Shown here: piece by piece, positions 37,272-50,100 of the stretch
How the letters are laid out: the number at the start of each line of letters is the position of its first letter
How positions within the stretch are numbered: position 1 is the stretch's first letter
Source: Pyrrhosoma nymphula
Taxonomy: Eukaryota; Arthropoda; Insecta; Odonata; Coenagrionidae
Direction: 5' to 3'
Assembly: GCA_963573305.1 (NCBI GenBank)
Contig: OY754327.1
Location: 54,676,244-54,740,243 of the forward strand
DNA length: 64,000 nt
Made by a program: the position numbers and the translations under genes
Notes under the pieces: generated by a model
Databases searched by the model: none
The model's input: only the letters and a program-made list of their open reading frames with translations
What the model was told of the DNA's origin: nothing

Positions 37272-40200
37272 ATTGTTCTTTATAGTATTTCACTATTTGC
37301 AGTCAATAGGACGTCAAGCCTGAAATTTAACTGTTGATGACCGATTTTCTACAGTAAATCTGAAGAGTATTAGTTATGCATCGACTACATCGTTAATTAG
37401 AGTACCCAGTCTTACAGTCAAATACACCTAAATTGTAGTTTGAAATAGACAAAGGACCAATGAAAAACAATAAACTTGGAAGATCTCGAATAGGATACAG
37501 TCATCCGGCATGACTTTTCAAAATCATATTTCCACACACTGTGGGAACTATAAAATTACTTTAAATAGGATGTCATTACATTCTTTGTGTTGCTGTTTTA
37601 TGTTTAAAACTCATAGGAAACAAATACTACGAGAGATCTTTTACAGGATATTATCTACAGTTTCCCCAAATATTAGCTAATTTTGTCTACCACCTTTAAC
37701 TAAAGGAAATTCATTTTATAATCGATGTTTCGGACAAGTTACTGATCAGAATCTTTCTTGTAAGGCTAGAGAAGGTAGCCTTACAACAGGAAGGGAGATA
37801 CTCACTATTCGAATCCAATTGTCTTACCTGATTCCGGAGAACCATTAAATAATCGAATCACCACGGTAGCTTACGCTTACCTGCAATGGAAAGAAAAAAT
37901 AATTATTATTCCATGGTCACTATGCATACCTATGTCTCGCAATATTTGAAATTAAATCTCGCTGAAAATAGGAAGTTAGGTTTATGATTTTCGGAATTTT
38001 TTAAAACTAACAAGGAGGAACGATCATATACGTAAAGATGATCAACAAAATTTTGTATGAGATTCCGTGGTAACTTCAGAGTACCATGGCATTAGTTAAG
38101 TGCGATCCAACTACAGGATTGAGAGCATGAATGAGAAGTTGGCGCGCCGCTCGATGAAAGAACGAACTTAATTAGCCCCGCTGATTGCCTTGGATTTGTA
38201 TTCAAAGCTAGGAAGAAATATAGACGGATATTAATAGACTAAAGCTCGCGCCAGTCAGACACTCTCCACACGGTCCGACAAAGTGTTTAGAGAAAGATTT
38301 TATTTATAACTATAGGCTTAGCCATCGGTAACCACCAAAAGATATAGCTTTTTCGAGAAAAATTCAAGTTTTGGAATTGTGAAAAAAGTACTTGTTAATC
38401 CTGGACGTGACTGGGTCAGAGACAAATTCTACTCGCTGTTCACCAATTCTTTCTATTAGATTTGATGTAAAGACTTCGAATCTTACTATATTTATGATTG
38501 ATAAGTGGATTTATTGCAGGTGACTATGTTGAATTATCACGGAAGTCGACGGAAAATGATTACGACGGAATGAACTGAGTCAGAATATTTTAAAGGATCA
38601 TGTCAGACTTATTCAACGAAAATTGTATCATTTTGTCAATTAAACTTAAAAAGGAGACCCTGATTCTATGGATAGAGAGTCTGAGGAGTGACGGGTCAAG
38701 GACCGATCAATCAATTGTTTAAGTACCTGGGTGATTAATAAGACTTTGTGAATAAATTACTCCATAGTCGTTAGGGATTCCTAGGCTGTAGTATTCCGAA
38801 AAAGTTTCCTACGTGCATTCTGGAATATAGACTGATGCTATAACTTTATTGCTTTTACGTAGCGCGACAAGACATATGGCAAATTTCTCGCTCAAAAAAT
38901 ATACAACGTTAGCAAAAATATTTTGAGGAAAGAATAAAATATTTAGTCGTGGTACAGTCTATTACGTATTTAAGTCCCAAATAAGGTGGGCAAGGCCGGC
39001 TGCAACCATGATTATATCCAAGTCTTCTAGAATGAGATGCGATCCCTCACTTCAATGTTATTTACTGATTTCCATCCATCCACATGGTCTTCGAGCAACT
39101 TTTCGACCACTTTTTTCCACCAAGATCCACGGCTTTACATGATTGGTTTCAATGAGCTGAATAGACCTATTTTTTAAACTGCAGGCATCCCAGTCAGTTC
39201 AGCTTTCAGCTCCTTAGGCCTTTCTAATAAGCACGAATAAAAAATAACAGACAAACCACGTTAAATTCCAATAAGCGGATTTTACAAATTCGTTCTTAAC
39301 TCTAACAGTTCAATTTTTACACACTCTGCAGAACTCTATTACCCTTTCTGAACACGAAGAAGAAATTTTCAACAAACCATGTTTAGGCATTACTTAAAAG
39401 AAATCAGTCAGTAGTAATCGGTTGACAGAATGACCATTTCTGGCCTCCTTATAGGCGAGCATGATAAAATGATCCGTTTTAAGCTTTCACAGGTTTAATC
39501 TCCACAATTTTTCAAAAAATGATTTTTCCCACGTAAAGAGACGGATCACATTGGTTTAAGAGTTGATAGGAGTAGCATGAAGGTATCGGTAAAATCTTCC
39601 AGCTAACTCCAGCCATTTATTCCTCTTATACGCGATCCAATTTTTCAGCTGCTTGACATAGAACCAGGTGGAGAAAAACAGAGCGTCTCGAAGCGCATCC
39701 AGAACCTGATTCTTAGTTATGGAAGAACGCAACATTGTTACCGCTTCTGAAAAAGTCACAATCATATCTCTTATTCTCAAAAATATTTCACCACACATAT
39801 TTTTTTAGCAAGGATGGTACATGAAAAATGCTGGTTTAATGATTTGCTTTTCTTATTTTATTAACAATTTTTGCAGTTTAATTCAAATTTTCAACATGCT
39901 ATTTCCGATTTCACCACCAAACTTCCAGGTAGTTTTTTTTAATAACCTCTTGTTAGTTTGATATAAATGTGTTCCTTGAGATTCTCCATAGGCGAGTTTA
40001 TTGTGGCAATAAACACGAAAGTGAAAATTAGTGTTTTCAGTCTATTCCAAATTCGATACATTGTCCAAATTTATGCTAGCTTCGCTGGATGATACATTGA
40101 TAAACCTCATAACTAATTTACTTGTAGTTTACAAAGAGCTTCATCTATGCTTGGACAATGAAAGCTTAAATAACTAGGTAAATCGGTCGACACCGGTGAG

Positions 40201-40313
40201 TCGACCGATGACATCGGTCAATTTCCACGATAAGGCAAAGCGTCAGTGCCTATTCCCCTTGTAGAAATTGGGTTTCAGTTGCCCTTAAGGCTACGAGGTC
40301 TTTTTCACCGTAG
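37272..40313. other. AT-rich intergenic or intronic DNA
   Basis: No recognisable coding or repeat families. The palindrome at 40183-40208 is listed separately. If the exon at 40314 is real, part of this region is its intron or upstream DNA. Confidence 0.45.
40183..40208. promoter_or_regulatory. perfect 9-bp-arm palindrome
   Basis: TCGGTCGAC and GTCGACCGA flank an 8-bp centre that itself contains ACCGGT. It lies 150 bp upstream of the candidate exon. Function unknown; it could be a protein-binding site. Confidence 0.35.
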
Positions 40314-40332
40314 GCAGAAGCCCAGGATAATT

Positions 40333-40454
40333 ATGGCATCGGAAAATGGAGCTCACGGCGGGATACGATCCCACTATCATGCGCTGGAAGACGATTCGGA
40401 ATACGAGAAGAGGATCTTCAAAACCGATCGCCTGAATATAACGCGGCTACAGAT
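40333..40454 (+). CDS. candidate first coding exon of an unknown protein
   Basis: An ATG at 40333 opens a 41-codon frame starting MASENGAHGGIRSHYHALED and continuing DSEYEKRIFKTDRLNITRLQ. It is hydrophilic, and its third codon positions are visibly GC-rich in AT-rich surroundings, which is how a coding exon would look. A strong pyrimidine-tract acceptor (TCTTTTTCACCGTAG) ends at 40313, so the exon would be 40314-40454 with a 19-base 5' untranslated part. The frame meets TGA at 40456, but a possible GTGAAA donor at 40455 would splice before the stop. There is no signal peptide, membrane segment or domain that I recognise. The donor is weak and no next exon was found, so this is a guess worth testing. 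Confidence 0.3.
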
Positions 40455-40924
40455 GTGAAAAGCCAGACTTTCAAAGCCCGCACATCACGCTCTCTCTTCC
40501 AATTCGCTTATTTCACATTAAGAGTTGATTCTTAACCCATCTAATTTTCATTTATCCATTTTTAGCCACCACTTAATTAATTCAATCCAGTCCGTCCGCA
40601 CAACAATGGCTGAAAAAATGTTTGCGTCTTACAAATATATGTCACAATATATTTCACCAGCCCTATGGAAACCCATGTAGGAAGGAGCCATTAAGTCCTC
40701 GAAATCACTGAGCAGGACAGCTGAATCTTTTAACTTAGCATATAATGGAGAGGCTCAGCACATTGGAGCAGCATTGGAATAATGTCTATTTAAGAGTTGT
40801 AACATGCAAAATTTGGCTCATTGATCAAGGTTCAAAATCAAACAAGTCAAAAGTCTAAATGTTTTTATGTCAATATAGCTTTGTTCCCAAATATAAACAT
40901 ATTTTTGTTCTTTCGTAGGAGTAG

Positions 40925-41110
40925 TTATGAGCTGCCGGCCTCGCTGGCAATGGTGTGAAATCCTTACCTGCTAACTCAAGGTTCGTGTGTTGTAGTCACG
41001 ATTGGATGGATTTCCACCACACAGGAAATGGTCGCGTGTGTCCGCTTGGTGTTACTCGTTAATACACCAAGTAAACGTCCTAATGGTACCATTTTCGAGG
41101 TTGTGAAAAA
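40925..41110 (+). mobile_element. GCCGGCCTCGC-type SINE copy
   Basis: CTGCCGGCCTCGCTGGCAAT, CTTACCTGCTAACTC and AAGGTTCGTGTGTTG follow the tRNA-like order of the 41243 copy. It is followed by GGATTTCCACCACACAGG and a GTTACTCGTTAATAC body. Confidence 0.55.
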
Positions 41111-41242
41111 TAAATACAAACAAAAATGTTATTCACTGAAATTCCATGAAAGTAATTGGGCAAGGAATTTTTTTCAAATTATTTAGCACAGCAATAAATT
41201 CAAAATAAAATTATCATACGCCTAAACGGCGAGGACTTTATC

Positions 41243-41460
41243 CCGCCGGCCGCGGTGTCGGTGGGGTAATGTCCTCACCTGCTAAACTGAAGGTCACGGG
41301 TTTGAGTCCCGTCTAGGTCGGTTTTCTGCATGGCCAGGGCATCGGTGTTTCCGTCAAGTTCTGGTGGTTCGGTTCCTGAGAAACCTGATGACAATCCAAT
41401 GGCTCATCGGGATCGCAGGGGCATACGGACCTCCAGAATCGTCCGAGTAAGAAAATAGTA
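41243..41460 (+). mobile_element. GCCGGCCGCGG-type tRNA-derived SINE, best copy
   Basis: GCCGGCCGCGGTGTCGGTGG forms the 5' acceptor and A-box part, CTCACCTGCTAAACTG the anticodon region, and GGGTTTGAGTCCC a good B box, closing with CTAGGTCGG. The non-tRNA body continues to about 41460. It is the reference for the copies at 25652 and 40925. Confidence 0.7.
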
Positions 41461-41703
41461 ATAGTCCGAGTAAAATAGTAAGGCATAAGTAACCAGCTAT
41501 TTCAGGGTATTTTATTCAACGAGGGAATGTCTTTGTCTGAAAATACTAAACATGCAAAATTTGCAACGATAAACCTTAAAATCGTTTTCTACATGCTAAA
41601 ATCATAATCAGCTAGACCATCAAATTAATCCAAGACTAATCCCTGGCACCGCTCCAGGATGGCTGGAAGGGAAAAAAAAGGGATGAGGAAAGACCGTAAG
41701 AAG

Positions 41704-41765
41704 AGGGGGGAGGAGGAATGGTGGGCCTCAGGGTTGGCAAAGAGGGGGGGGGGGGGTTAGGAGGA
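41704..41765 (+). repeat. G-rich tract with G13 run
   Basis: Successive G-runs (GGGGGG, GGG, GGG) lead to a 13-base G run at 41744-41756. It has G-quadruplex potential and may be a sequencing-error hotspot. Confidence 0.7.
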
Positions 41766-44700
41766 GAAACGGGAGCGGAAAGCCTGGAAAAGAGGAAAAG
41801 GAAGGCATTTCTCAATGAGTGATCGGAGGTGGACTGTCTTCAAGAGAGGAAGGCGGCGTCGCCGGGCCCGGCAGGTCTGCCGCCAAGTCGGCGGTTAAAT
41901 GGGGCCAAGGCCTCATGCCCCTTGGGGAAGACAGAGAGTGAGAGAGAGCCGGCTGGATTCCGTTTAGCATGGGGAGGTACGGACGAAGAGGATGGGGGTT
42001 TGAAGGGAGCTCGTTTCCCAATTGGCGCCGTCCATAAATGACGTCTCTCAGCGGCATTTTTTTCTGTCGTATTCAGCCCACTTTACTCATCATCCCTCGA
42101 TATCACAACACCCCGGCGCGTTGAGCTGTAACACCAAGAATTACGTCACTCCATATTCATTTCGAGGGTACGTCTATTATAACACCCCAATAAATCGAAT
42201 TAAGTATTTAAACACTTCCCTCAATTAACCTCACTCATTTAACGCCAAGCACTTTTTATTCTAGGTCAGTCCCACAATAATTGTCATATTAATATTCTGA
42301 AGGTGTTTGGTGCCACTTCGTAACACGACTACGAGTTCGGATCAAAAGTAAGCTAAAATGTGTTCTCGACGAATTTGCCTTGGATACCATATTTTCAACT
42401 AGATCTATTCTTCTCTTCTTACATGAATATTCCATTTTCCCGCAATAGTTACAGACGTTCGTTTATTACTCAAAAAATTATATAGGTTGGTGTATTCATT
42501 TTGTATTCTAGGTAACTGAGAAGTTTAGGCACATCAGTTTTTGAAATGCATGTTTGAGGCAAAAAATATCTGGGGTACGTTTTTCCTCCCTCAGTTATTT
42601 TTAGGTAACGATTAAATAGAACGCTAGGAAACTCCGCAAATAAAATTTATCGTTGTTAGAACAAAAATAATTTTTTATAAAAAAGAATAACATATATGTG
42701 TGTATGTTTACATATTTTTCTATCTCCCTATAAATATGTACTCCTGCGGTGTAATATCTCTTATAATAGGCAATACATTGATTTAAAAGTTAAAAATTAT
42801 GCCAACTTGGCACCTTAAGATTAGCCCTTGGCTATAGAGGACCAGTACAATTATATACTTCTGCTGTGCGTGTAATGAAACATTGTATTTTTTCCACCTT
42901 ATAAGCTTGTGTATGAAAGTAAAAAAATTACTGATTTTGACTGTAATATTTTACAACCATTGTTACTATAATAAAGGATTATATCATAAAAAGTCACAAA
43001 TAAGTGATTATAGTGACTATATCTCACATTTGAAATTCTCAAACAATTTACTTAGTCATAAATCGCATCCAAAAGGTTACGCTGGATAACACTACGTACA
43101 TTTTAATGTAATTATAAACTTGATCAGCGTAAAAATAAGCAGAACGAAGGACTCGGCACGAATAAATATTTGAACAACCAAAAAGAAATATTTTTCTACA
43201 ACTATCTCAAGCAAAACAACATTGTAAAGTCCTTATTTTAAAGACCCAACCACCTCAGTTGAGTGACGGTTGAAGTTAACCAGACATTATAAAACTCGCC
43301 CTTAATGTGACGGGATGACGGCTGGTGATTTTATGTGGCGTGGTCGCACGAACCGTGGCGTCACGGATGGGCAAACCCTTCCTCGTTTCTCGAAACGTGA
43401 GAGTCCGTTGAGTCGAAAGTCTCCTCACCGAGTCTCAAAGTGCGAGACGTCGTTTGCAAGCGTCTGCTCCTCGCAAGTCACTCGGGACCGCCAAGGAACA
43501 AACTGCCTCTTCCTCAACACCCACACTTCCCGCACCCGGATCGCCTCATTGACCGCGCCGACGGACGGCAGCGGAATCTCATGGTCTGCTCTCCTCTACA
43601 GCTTTTCCGAGTTTCGTTTCGTTTTCTTCTTTTCTCTTAAGGGTTATATCGCAAAGGGGTCTTTATAGACTTAATCTCGCCCTACTGAAGCCGACGTATT
43701 ATTATTATTTCGTTTTATCCTCCAATCCATCCGCTTCAGCCTTTCTCACCCCAAATCAATGCACAACGCTGTTTGCTTTAATTTTCTTGGTTGATTGGTT
43801 TATAGGTATTTAATAAAATAGCATTCCAATGATCACCGGTGGAACACCTTTTAATAATTACCGTAAACTTTCCCATGAATAATTTTCTTAATCTCCCACA
43901 TTTTGATTTTTATTTATCTGCCACACTTATGATTTCGAAGTGGTCGTTTAGGAAAATTGCGAGTTATTTGTTTATGAGTTTTTGCGGCATGCGAATTGTC
44001 GCGGTTACGATTTTCGCGGTTACAAAATGCCCGTTTAGGAAATGTCGGATACCAGATATTGTATAAGAGCTGGTTGGTTGGTCACGAATGGATATGGCAT
44101 CTTCTCCATGCGAGGCCAAACAAGAGGGACCAGAAATATGTTAATATTTTGATTCAGGATATAAAATATAATTTTACTGCTAACCGAAAGTAAATCGGAA
44201 ATTCGGACGGAAACACGGGAAATTATTCGATAAAAAGTTGCATAATATCGCGGTTTGGAAAATCCGTTCGGCTGTGACGTAGATGCCGAACTATAATCTT
44301 GAAACGTTCGGCACATATGTTGCATACTTATTGTCACAAATATTTTGCCTCAAATTAGGCACCTACTTTTAAAGATCAAGAATATATCAAGTTTTGAGGA
44401 AGTAGACAAACATTACAAAATCCAAATAAATAACCTCTTTTGGGTGGTTAATGAAATGCTTCAGTCGGGAAATGTGGTACTGAAACATTCAGTCCTCAGG
44501 CCTCATTCAGGAAGGACTCATTATTTTTGAACATCAACAACATTGAGGCAATATTAAATTCTGATTTACTACAGAAAAAATCAAGGTTTTTCGATATATT
44601 TGATGATCAAATTGTAGATCTCTGAATACGGCCCATGGGTGATTGATAAAATGTTGAAGTAAGGGTATCCGAAAAAGAGATATCAAATATGCCTTATGTA

Positions 44701-46359
44701 ACGTAAAACGGCTGAGCTCACGGTAACAATCCTGTGAGTGTATTGTTCCTACATTTGGTGGTGGCAGCTGTGGTTACAATAATTGACCAACTAATATAAT
44801 AAAAACGAATCATCTCTTTATATATTATTGTGTAATTCAACTCAATCGAACAAAGTTGATCATATTCGTGGATACCCTCAATGTTACAGTACGGTTATTT
44901 GACTATTTTAACTTTGGTTCAGTTTCTTCAGGGTTGGGTCATTCCAGTGACTACGGTTCGTCTGCTTTCCTGTCATTAAAAATACTGCCGTCACTTGGAC
45001 GTTTAATAAATTCTCTTTATTGTGCTAAATTCACGTGAAATAACTTCATTAAGTTGCCAAATATATCATTCTCATGTAGGTCTCTTAAATGAAATGTAAT
45101 TGGCATTTAAATATTTATTTAAAAAACTGCGACTTTGAGCTAATCTCTTAATTTCCCCCAGGTCATTATCCACGTGTGTTGGGGAGCAAAATTTGGCGAA
45201 CAACATACAAACGTTGCAGAAACCAATGGACCAATGTCGCGACATTAAGATATTTTGATAATTAACTACAATACAGAATGTTCTTGAGAACTCAAGATAA
45301 CTTCAAGTTCGGCTTCATATTGTGAATAACGAGAAAAAAAGAATGAATATATCATTTTAGAAGTAATTTTTTCTTCATGTGTTCGAAAAACTTTTGCCAC
45401 AGGAAGTATGCCAAAGGCCCTTTTCGTAAACGCATTTCTCAGACAGCACCGACTCAGGATTGGGAACCTTGGCAGATTTTTCTCGGGTTTTACGAGTGTA
45501 TTCCCGTGGGATGTTAAAATGCTGGCTAACGCTTAATATTTCAGGTGTCCTTTCATTGTCCATCATTTATTTGTACGAAATGAGCTCGTGAATCATAGTA
45601 CTTACTATTTATGAGGTATTTCCTGACAGACATGGGTCGAAGATCTTATTCTGTTGATAAGTTTATAAGTTTGCCGATTTATCCTTCCTTGGGCATGGAG
45701 TGTCACTGTTACGAATTTAACAGATGTAATCGTACTTTTTTAATCATCTTCTCACTTTGTTTGGGTTTATATGGATACATTCAGTGGAGGAGATTCTTCA
45801 ATTTTAAAGTAGTATGTGTGTAAAAATATTTCCAAGAATATAATTTAAAACTCGATGTAAAATATCAATAATGCGTTCAATGGCAGTGGATAAACTTCAT
45901 TCAATTGAACCTAATTTACGTGACTCTGCACATCATGTAAATGTACTGTGACATCTGAAATCAACGGCTGGAAAAAAAGTGTGACTAAAAATCAATTTTA
46001 CTCTCTTCTAAAAATAATTATATGATTAATTAATTTAATAATTACGTGTTTAAACAATTTTAACATTTTAAACATTGCAACTTTCAAAAGTTCCTTTAAA
46101 TATTTGCGTCTTATTGTGCTATCATTTATGATAAAGCCCTTTATTCACATTCAGTCACTATTTAAATTCAGTGTGCTTAGATATTTTCGCAGAAAATACA
46201 TGCACGTTTGCTATAAAGTTAGGTGGAGATGGTTGCTTCGCTCTCATCATTTACGTGGTCTTTTTGAGACCAAAGTGTGGTTTGTTTGTCTTCTCTACCT
46301 TTGTTTGCGAGCTCTGGAATACGGCCGACAGATTAAATCACCGGCTGGCTCATTGTCCA

Positions 46360-46740
46360 CGACGAACTCCACAGTAGGCGGACGTAGTTGGGGTCATGCT
46401 GACAGCGCGCGGATGGATGAGAATCAAGCTGCCTAACCCTCTGGGGTATGGCGTCATCAAGGGTAATGGCGTTCGTTTCGCGTCTCAGGACGGACGCAGG
46501 TGCAAGCGAGCAGAAAGACTCGATCTTTTTTTTAACCCGTTCAGAGATGGAGAAAGGTGGGAGTTGCGAACGGTTCCCCCGGGAGGGACCAGCCACGGCG
46601 ACAGCGGTGGATGAACGGTCGCCGGTCGGCGAGATCGGATGCACCACTGCGTTTCCCCAACTCCCGTTCTTAAGTTCCTCTCGAGAGATGCTTGTCTCGA
46701 GGGTGACGCGTCGTCGAAGAGAACAGCTCAATTGAAACCA
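46360..46740. other. CpG-rich patch
   Basis: Dense CpGs (GACAGCGCGCGGATGG, TTCGTTTCGCGTC, CGGTCGCCGGTCGGCGAGAT) contrast with the surroundings. Long frames on both strands reflect this composition. It could be a promoter, an untranslated exon or unmethylated DNA; no evidence decides. Confidence 0.35.
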
Positions 46741-46893
46741 TCGTCTAGGTCACCAATTAACACTGGAGCAACATTGGTAACAAAAGTGTAACCGTTTCAA
46801 GTTCAAAACTCAAAATATTTCGTATAGCTTTGAGTCTTGGTGACTTTTCCCTATTCGTAAATGTGCATCGCAATGAAAACGTCCCTTAGTATC

Positions 46894-47183
46894 TCTCAAA
46901 TAATTTTTTCCATGTACTTAATCTATCTGAAAACGACTTGACACGACATAATTGCCTAAACGTAATATTTAGGTACAGATATTTCTATACTCAACGACAT
47001 ATAATTTGACCTATTAAAAACAATTTCGAATGCATAGCTCTCAAATACTTTTTGCCATGTATTTAATCAATGTGAGAACGACTTGACACGACATAATTGC
47101 TTAAACGTAATATTTATGTACAGATATTTCGATATTCAACGACATATAATTTGACCTATAAAGACAATTTCGAATGCATAGCT
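46894..47183. repeat. 145-bp tandem duplication
   Basis: Copy 1 is 46894-47038 and copy 2 is 47039-47183. They share CGACTTGACACGACATAATT, AAACGTAATATTTA and TTTCGAATGCATAGCT with a few substitutions. Confidence 0.9.
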
Positions 47184-50100
47184 TACGTTTATGCATTACA
47201 GTGGTATTACTATCGTCATAGCAGAAGAAAGCAAATTCTTTTGGTTAGAAATGCTAAACTGTGTAAAAATCACTCATTGTGGAAGACAGAGAGCCACGCA
47301 AATTAAGTTTTATTTTTTTGCCACACTGTAAATCAAGCTTAAATAGCACCTAGAGCCCGTTCTCTTCATTATAAACTCGCTCTGTTTGTACTATGCTCGT
47401 CGTAAGAATGTATTATTGCTACACTTATACATGGTGTAATACCTTGCAGCAGTGTGATTAAAGATGGATAAGTGAGCCAAAAAGCATCGCGCGAATGAAT
47501 AAATTCCATATTGTAGAAATGCAATCATTATGCCCACCATTTTATGCTTGAAATTGCCTTTTGGGGACATTGCTACGGTAGCAAACTCAAAAAATAAAAT
47601 TTACAATCATCGATAAAAACAAAAATATATTTGGAATATTTCTTTATTTAATGCGTAAACTATTTTGCTACAATTTAACCTTAGCATATTGCACCGTGGT
47701 CATAACTGGTGAATCACCTGTTTATATGTATTAGATACACATGTGTTTTCCATTTATTTCAATTATGTATCATGTGCGAATTTAGTTTTTCATATGTTTA
47801 GCAGTTATTTTTTTACCGTGGTCATTATATAACAGTGGCGCTGGTGCTGGTGACGATACTTAGCTCTCTTAAAATTTAGCCATGGCGGTGATCGGGCGGT
47901 TATACGTATCAGATATCTGATACTGTTTTATTGTTAATTCACAACGCCCATTCTGACACTAATCCATACTGCGGTGGTAATTGCGGATGATACGTCACAA
48001 GCACGTAATTTACACGAAGTACTTATCAGAGATATTATTCCGAATAATATATGAGCTTCGGTTGAAAATAGAGGGTCCGTGAATCTTTTCCTCATACCGA
48101 AATTCCAGGAATATTTTCACCTCATCCCCGTTATTCAGCCATCGATCATCCTGAACTCGCCCGTCTATTTTCCCCATTTCACTATTCCTCTCCCCTGGGG
48201 GCCTCCACCAAATATTTACGCCTCTCCCTGTGGCACGAAGTTCAGACTCCCCCTCCTTCCCCCTGCCCCGCTTCACTCATCGCCTTTCTTCCCCATAATC
48301 CTCAAAACTTCCTCATCCGGGCTTCCCTCTACTCCTCGCAGCTGAGCGATATCGTCACATACATTTTCAAAGGCTGGTTTACACACATAAAAGAGTTCAC
48401 ACACTGTTATGCGAGTGGATTTCATAGCTGCTCCTAGTCACTGAAAGTGTCCCATGTGACGTTGAGCCGGCTCAACCGTTTGAAGCTGCTTCTAATAATC
48501 GATAAAACCGTTGGTTAACGCTAGGGTGCACTCAGAATCCAGGAAGTTCGCCTGCGATTGTTGAGATATCGCAGATACTTCGCTGTAAAGCGAAAGAGCT
48601 GTCTCCTTTTGTATCTCGAACCAGGGTAAATCTATGCATAAAGGCATGAGTATTTTAGGAGATGTTACACGAACGAGTTGAGAATAACAATTGACAAGAT
48701 AACATCACTTTGAACCTATGCGTCATACCATCATAGGCCTAAAGTGAAAATAATATTTCTCTAAGCAATTGAAGTAGCTTTGAGTTAGTGGAATTTATTA
48801 TTTAGGTCAGTTAAATGTAAAGCCAAAGATATTTATTTTAAATATTAAGCTATTACGATTTCTCAATAATATTGATAAAAACCTCTCAATCTCGTAAATG
48901 CTTACGGCTTTTCAAGATACTCTTTTCATTTATACTGTCAATCTATAACACCTCACCGTTTCGTTTTTCGCAATAGTTTTGTATAATAGGTATCTTAAGA
49001 ATATTTAACTTATCACAATCTTTACTCAATGTCATTAAAAATTAAGATATTCATCGTCTTGTGGGTGGTTTCTATTACTAATTCATGGTTTCTAAGACTT
49101 GAGAGCGTGACAGCAGCAGCACAAGTTGTTTTAAACCTTTCAGCACACCCTTCAAGGTAGATTTCAGGTTTACGTAGATGTAGATTTTATGATACGAAAG
49201 GCGGTTTCGTCCATCTACGCCGTACCAACATGCCTGCAACGCATTTTACGTGCTACAACGTAATTTTGGAGTACTAGTAATTTGAAAATTCAAGGCAATA
49301 TAGACGCATAATAAGTATAAATAGTAGGTAGAGTATTTGACGCATAATTTTATTGATTACTATTTTTGGCAAGGAAGCACAAATACAGTGTATTTAAATC
49401 AGTCAATTTCTATCACACAGATCTCAATATCCCAGTACGAATATCAGTAAATTGCCGAATAATTAGGAAAAAGCTTCTGTTTGGAACCACTTATCATCAA
49501 TATTACTTGATAAATTTGTATATTATATCCATTAGTCGCAATTCTGACCAAGAGCTTTGATGGAATAACAATACTTTCTTTCAATGTAAAGGAAGTCATT
49601 TGTTTGCCATAATTCGTGTAACTTCAACACGGAATTTCAGTTATATTGCACTGAAAAATGATTCACTTTGCAGGAACACTCCAAATTAAAAGAATGAATC
49701 AGTATATTCCATTCAGATTAATTCTAAAAAGGAATCGCCCTAGGCTTCAACATATAAAAATTATTGATCTGAAATTTGAAAACGACCGATATATGCTGAA
49801 ACAGGTTGCTTCCTTCAAACAAAGTGTGGAGGATACTACATTATATCTGGATGAGCTTTGTATAGTTCCGTTAAAAGAGATGCAAAGAGGTAGAATTAAG
49901 CCCACTTAAACATATAAAGGGAACACAAGTTAACGTTTCAGGAACTGAATCACATGAAATGGTTTATTATATTCAAACTATTTCAATTTCGTCAAACATG
50001 GTTTCAAGACTTATAAGGTCCATATTTTACATCCACATAATATCCTGCAAAACGCGGCAGAAGCGTGTGGCAGGGGCTGTGATGACACCATCCATGAAAA

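Larger units (their letters stand above)
41461..46893. other. intergenic DNA with G-rich and CpG-rich patches
   Basis: The G-rich tract at 41704-41765 and CpG-rich patches at 43310-43640 and 46360-46740 are the only notable features. ORFs of 117 and 132 codons sit in the CpG-rich patches but carry no recognisable domain, and antisense frames are open too, as expected from base composition. Confidence 0.5.

Noticed and set aside
46333..46731. 132-codon minus-strand ORF
   Set aside because: It lies in a CpG-rich patch where opposite frames are open too; no recognisable protein.
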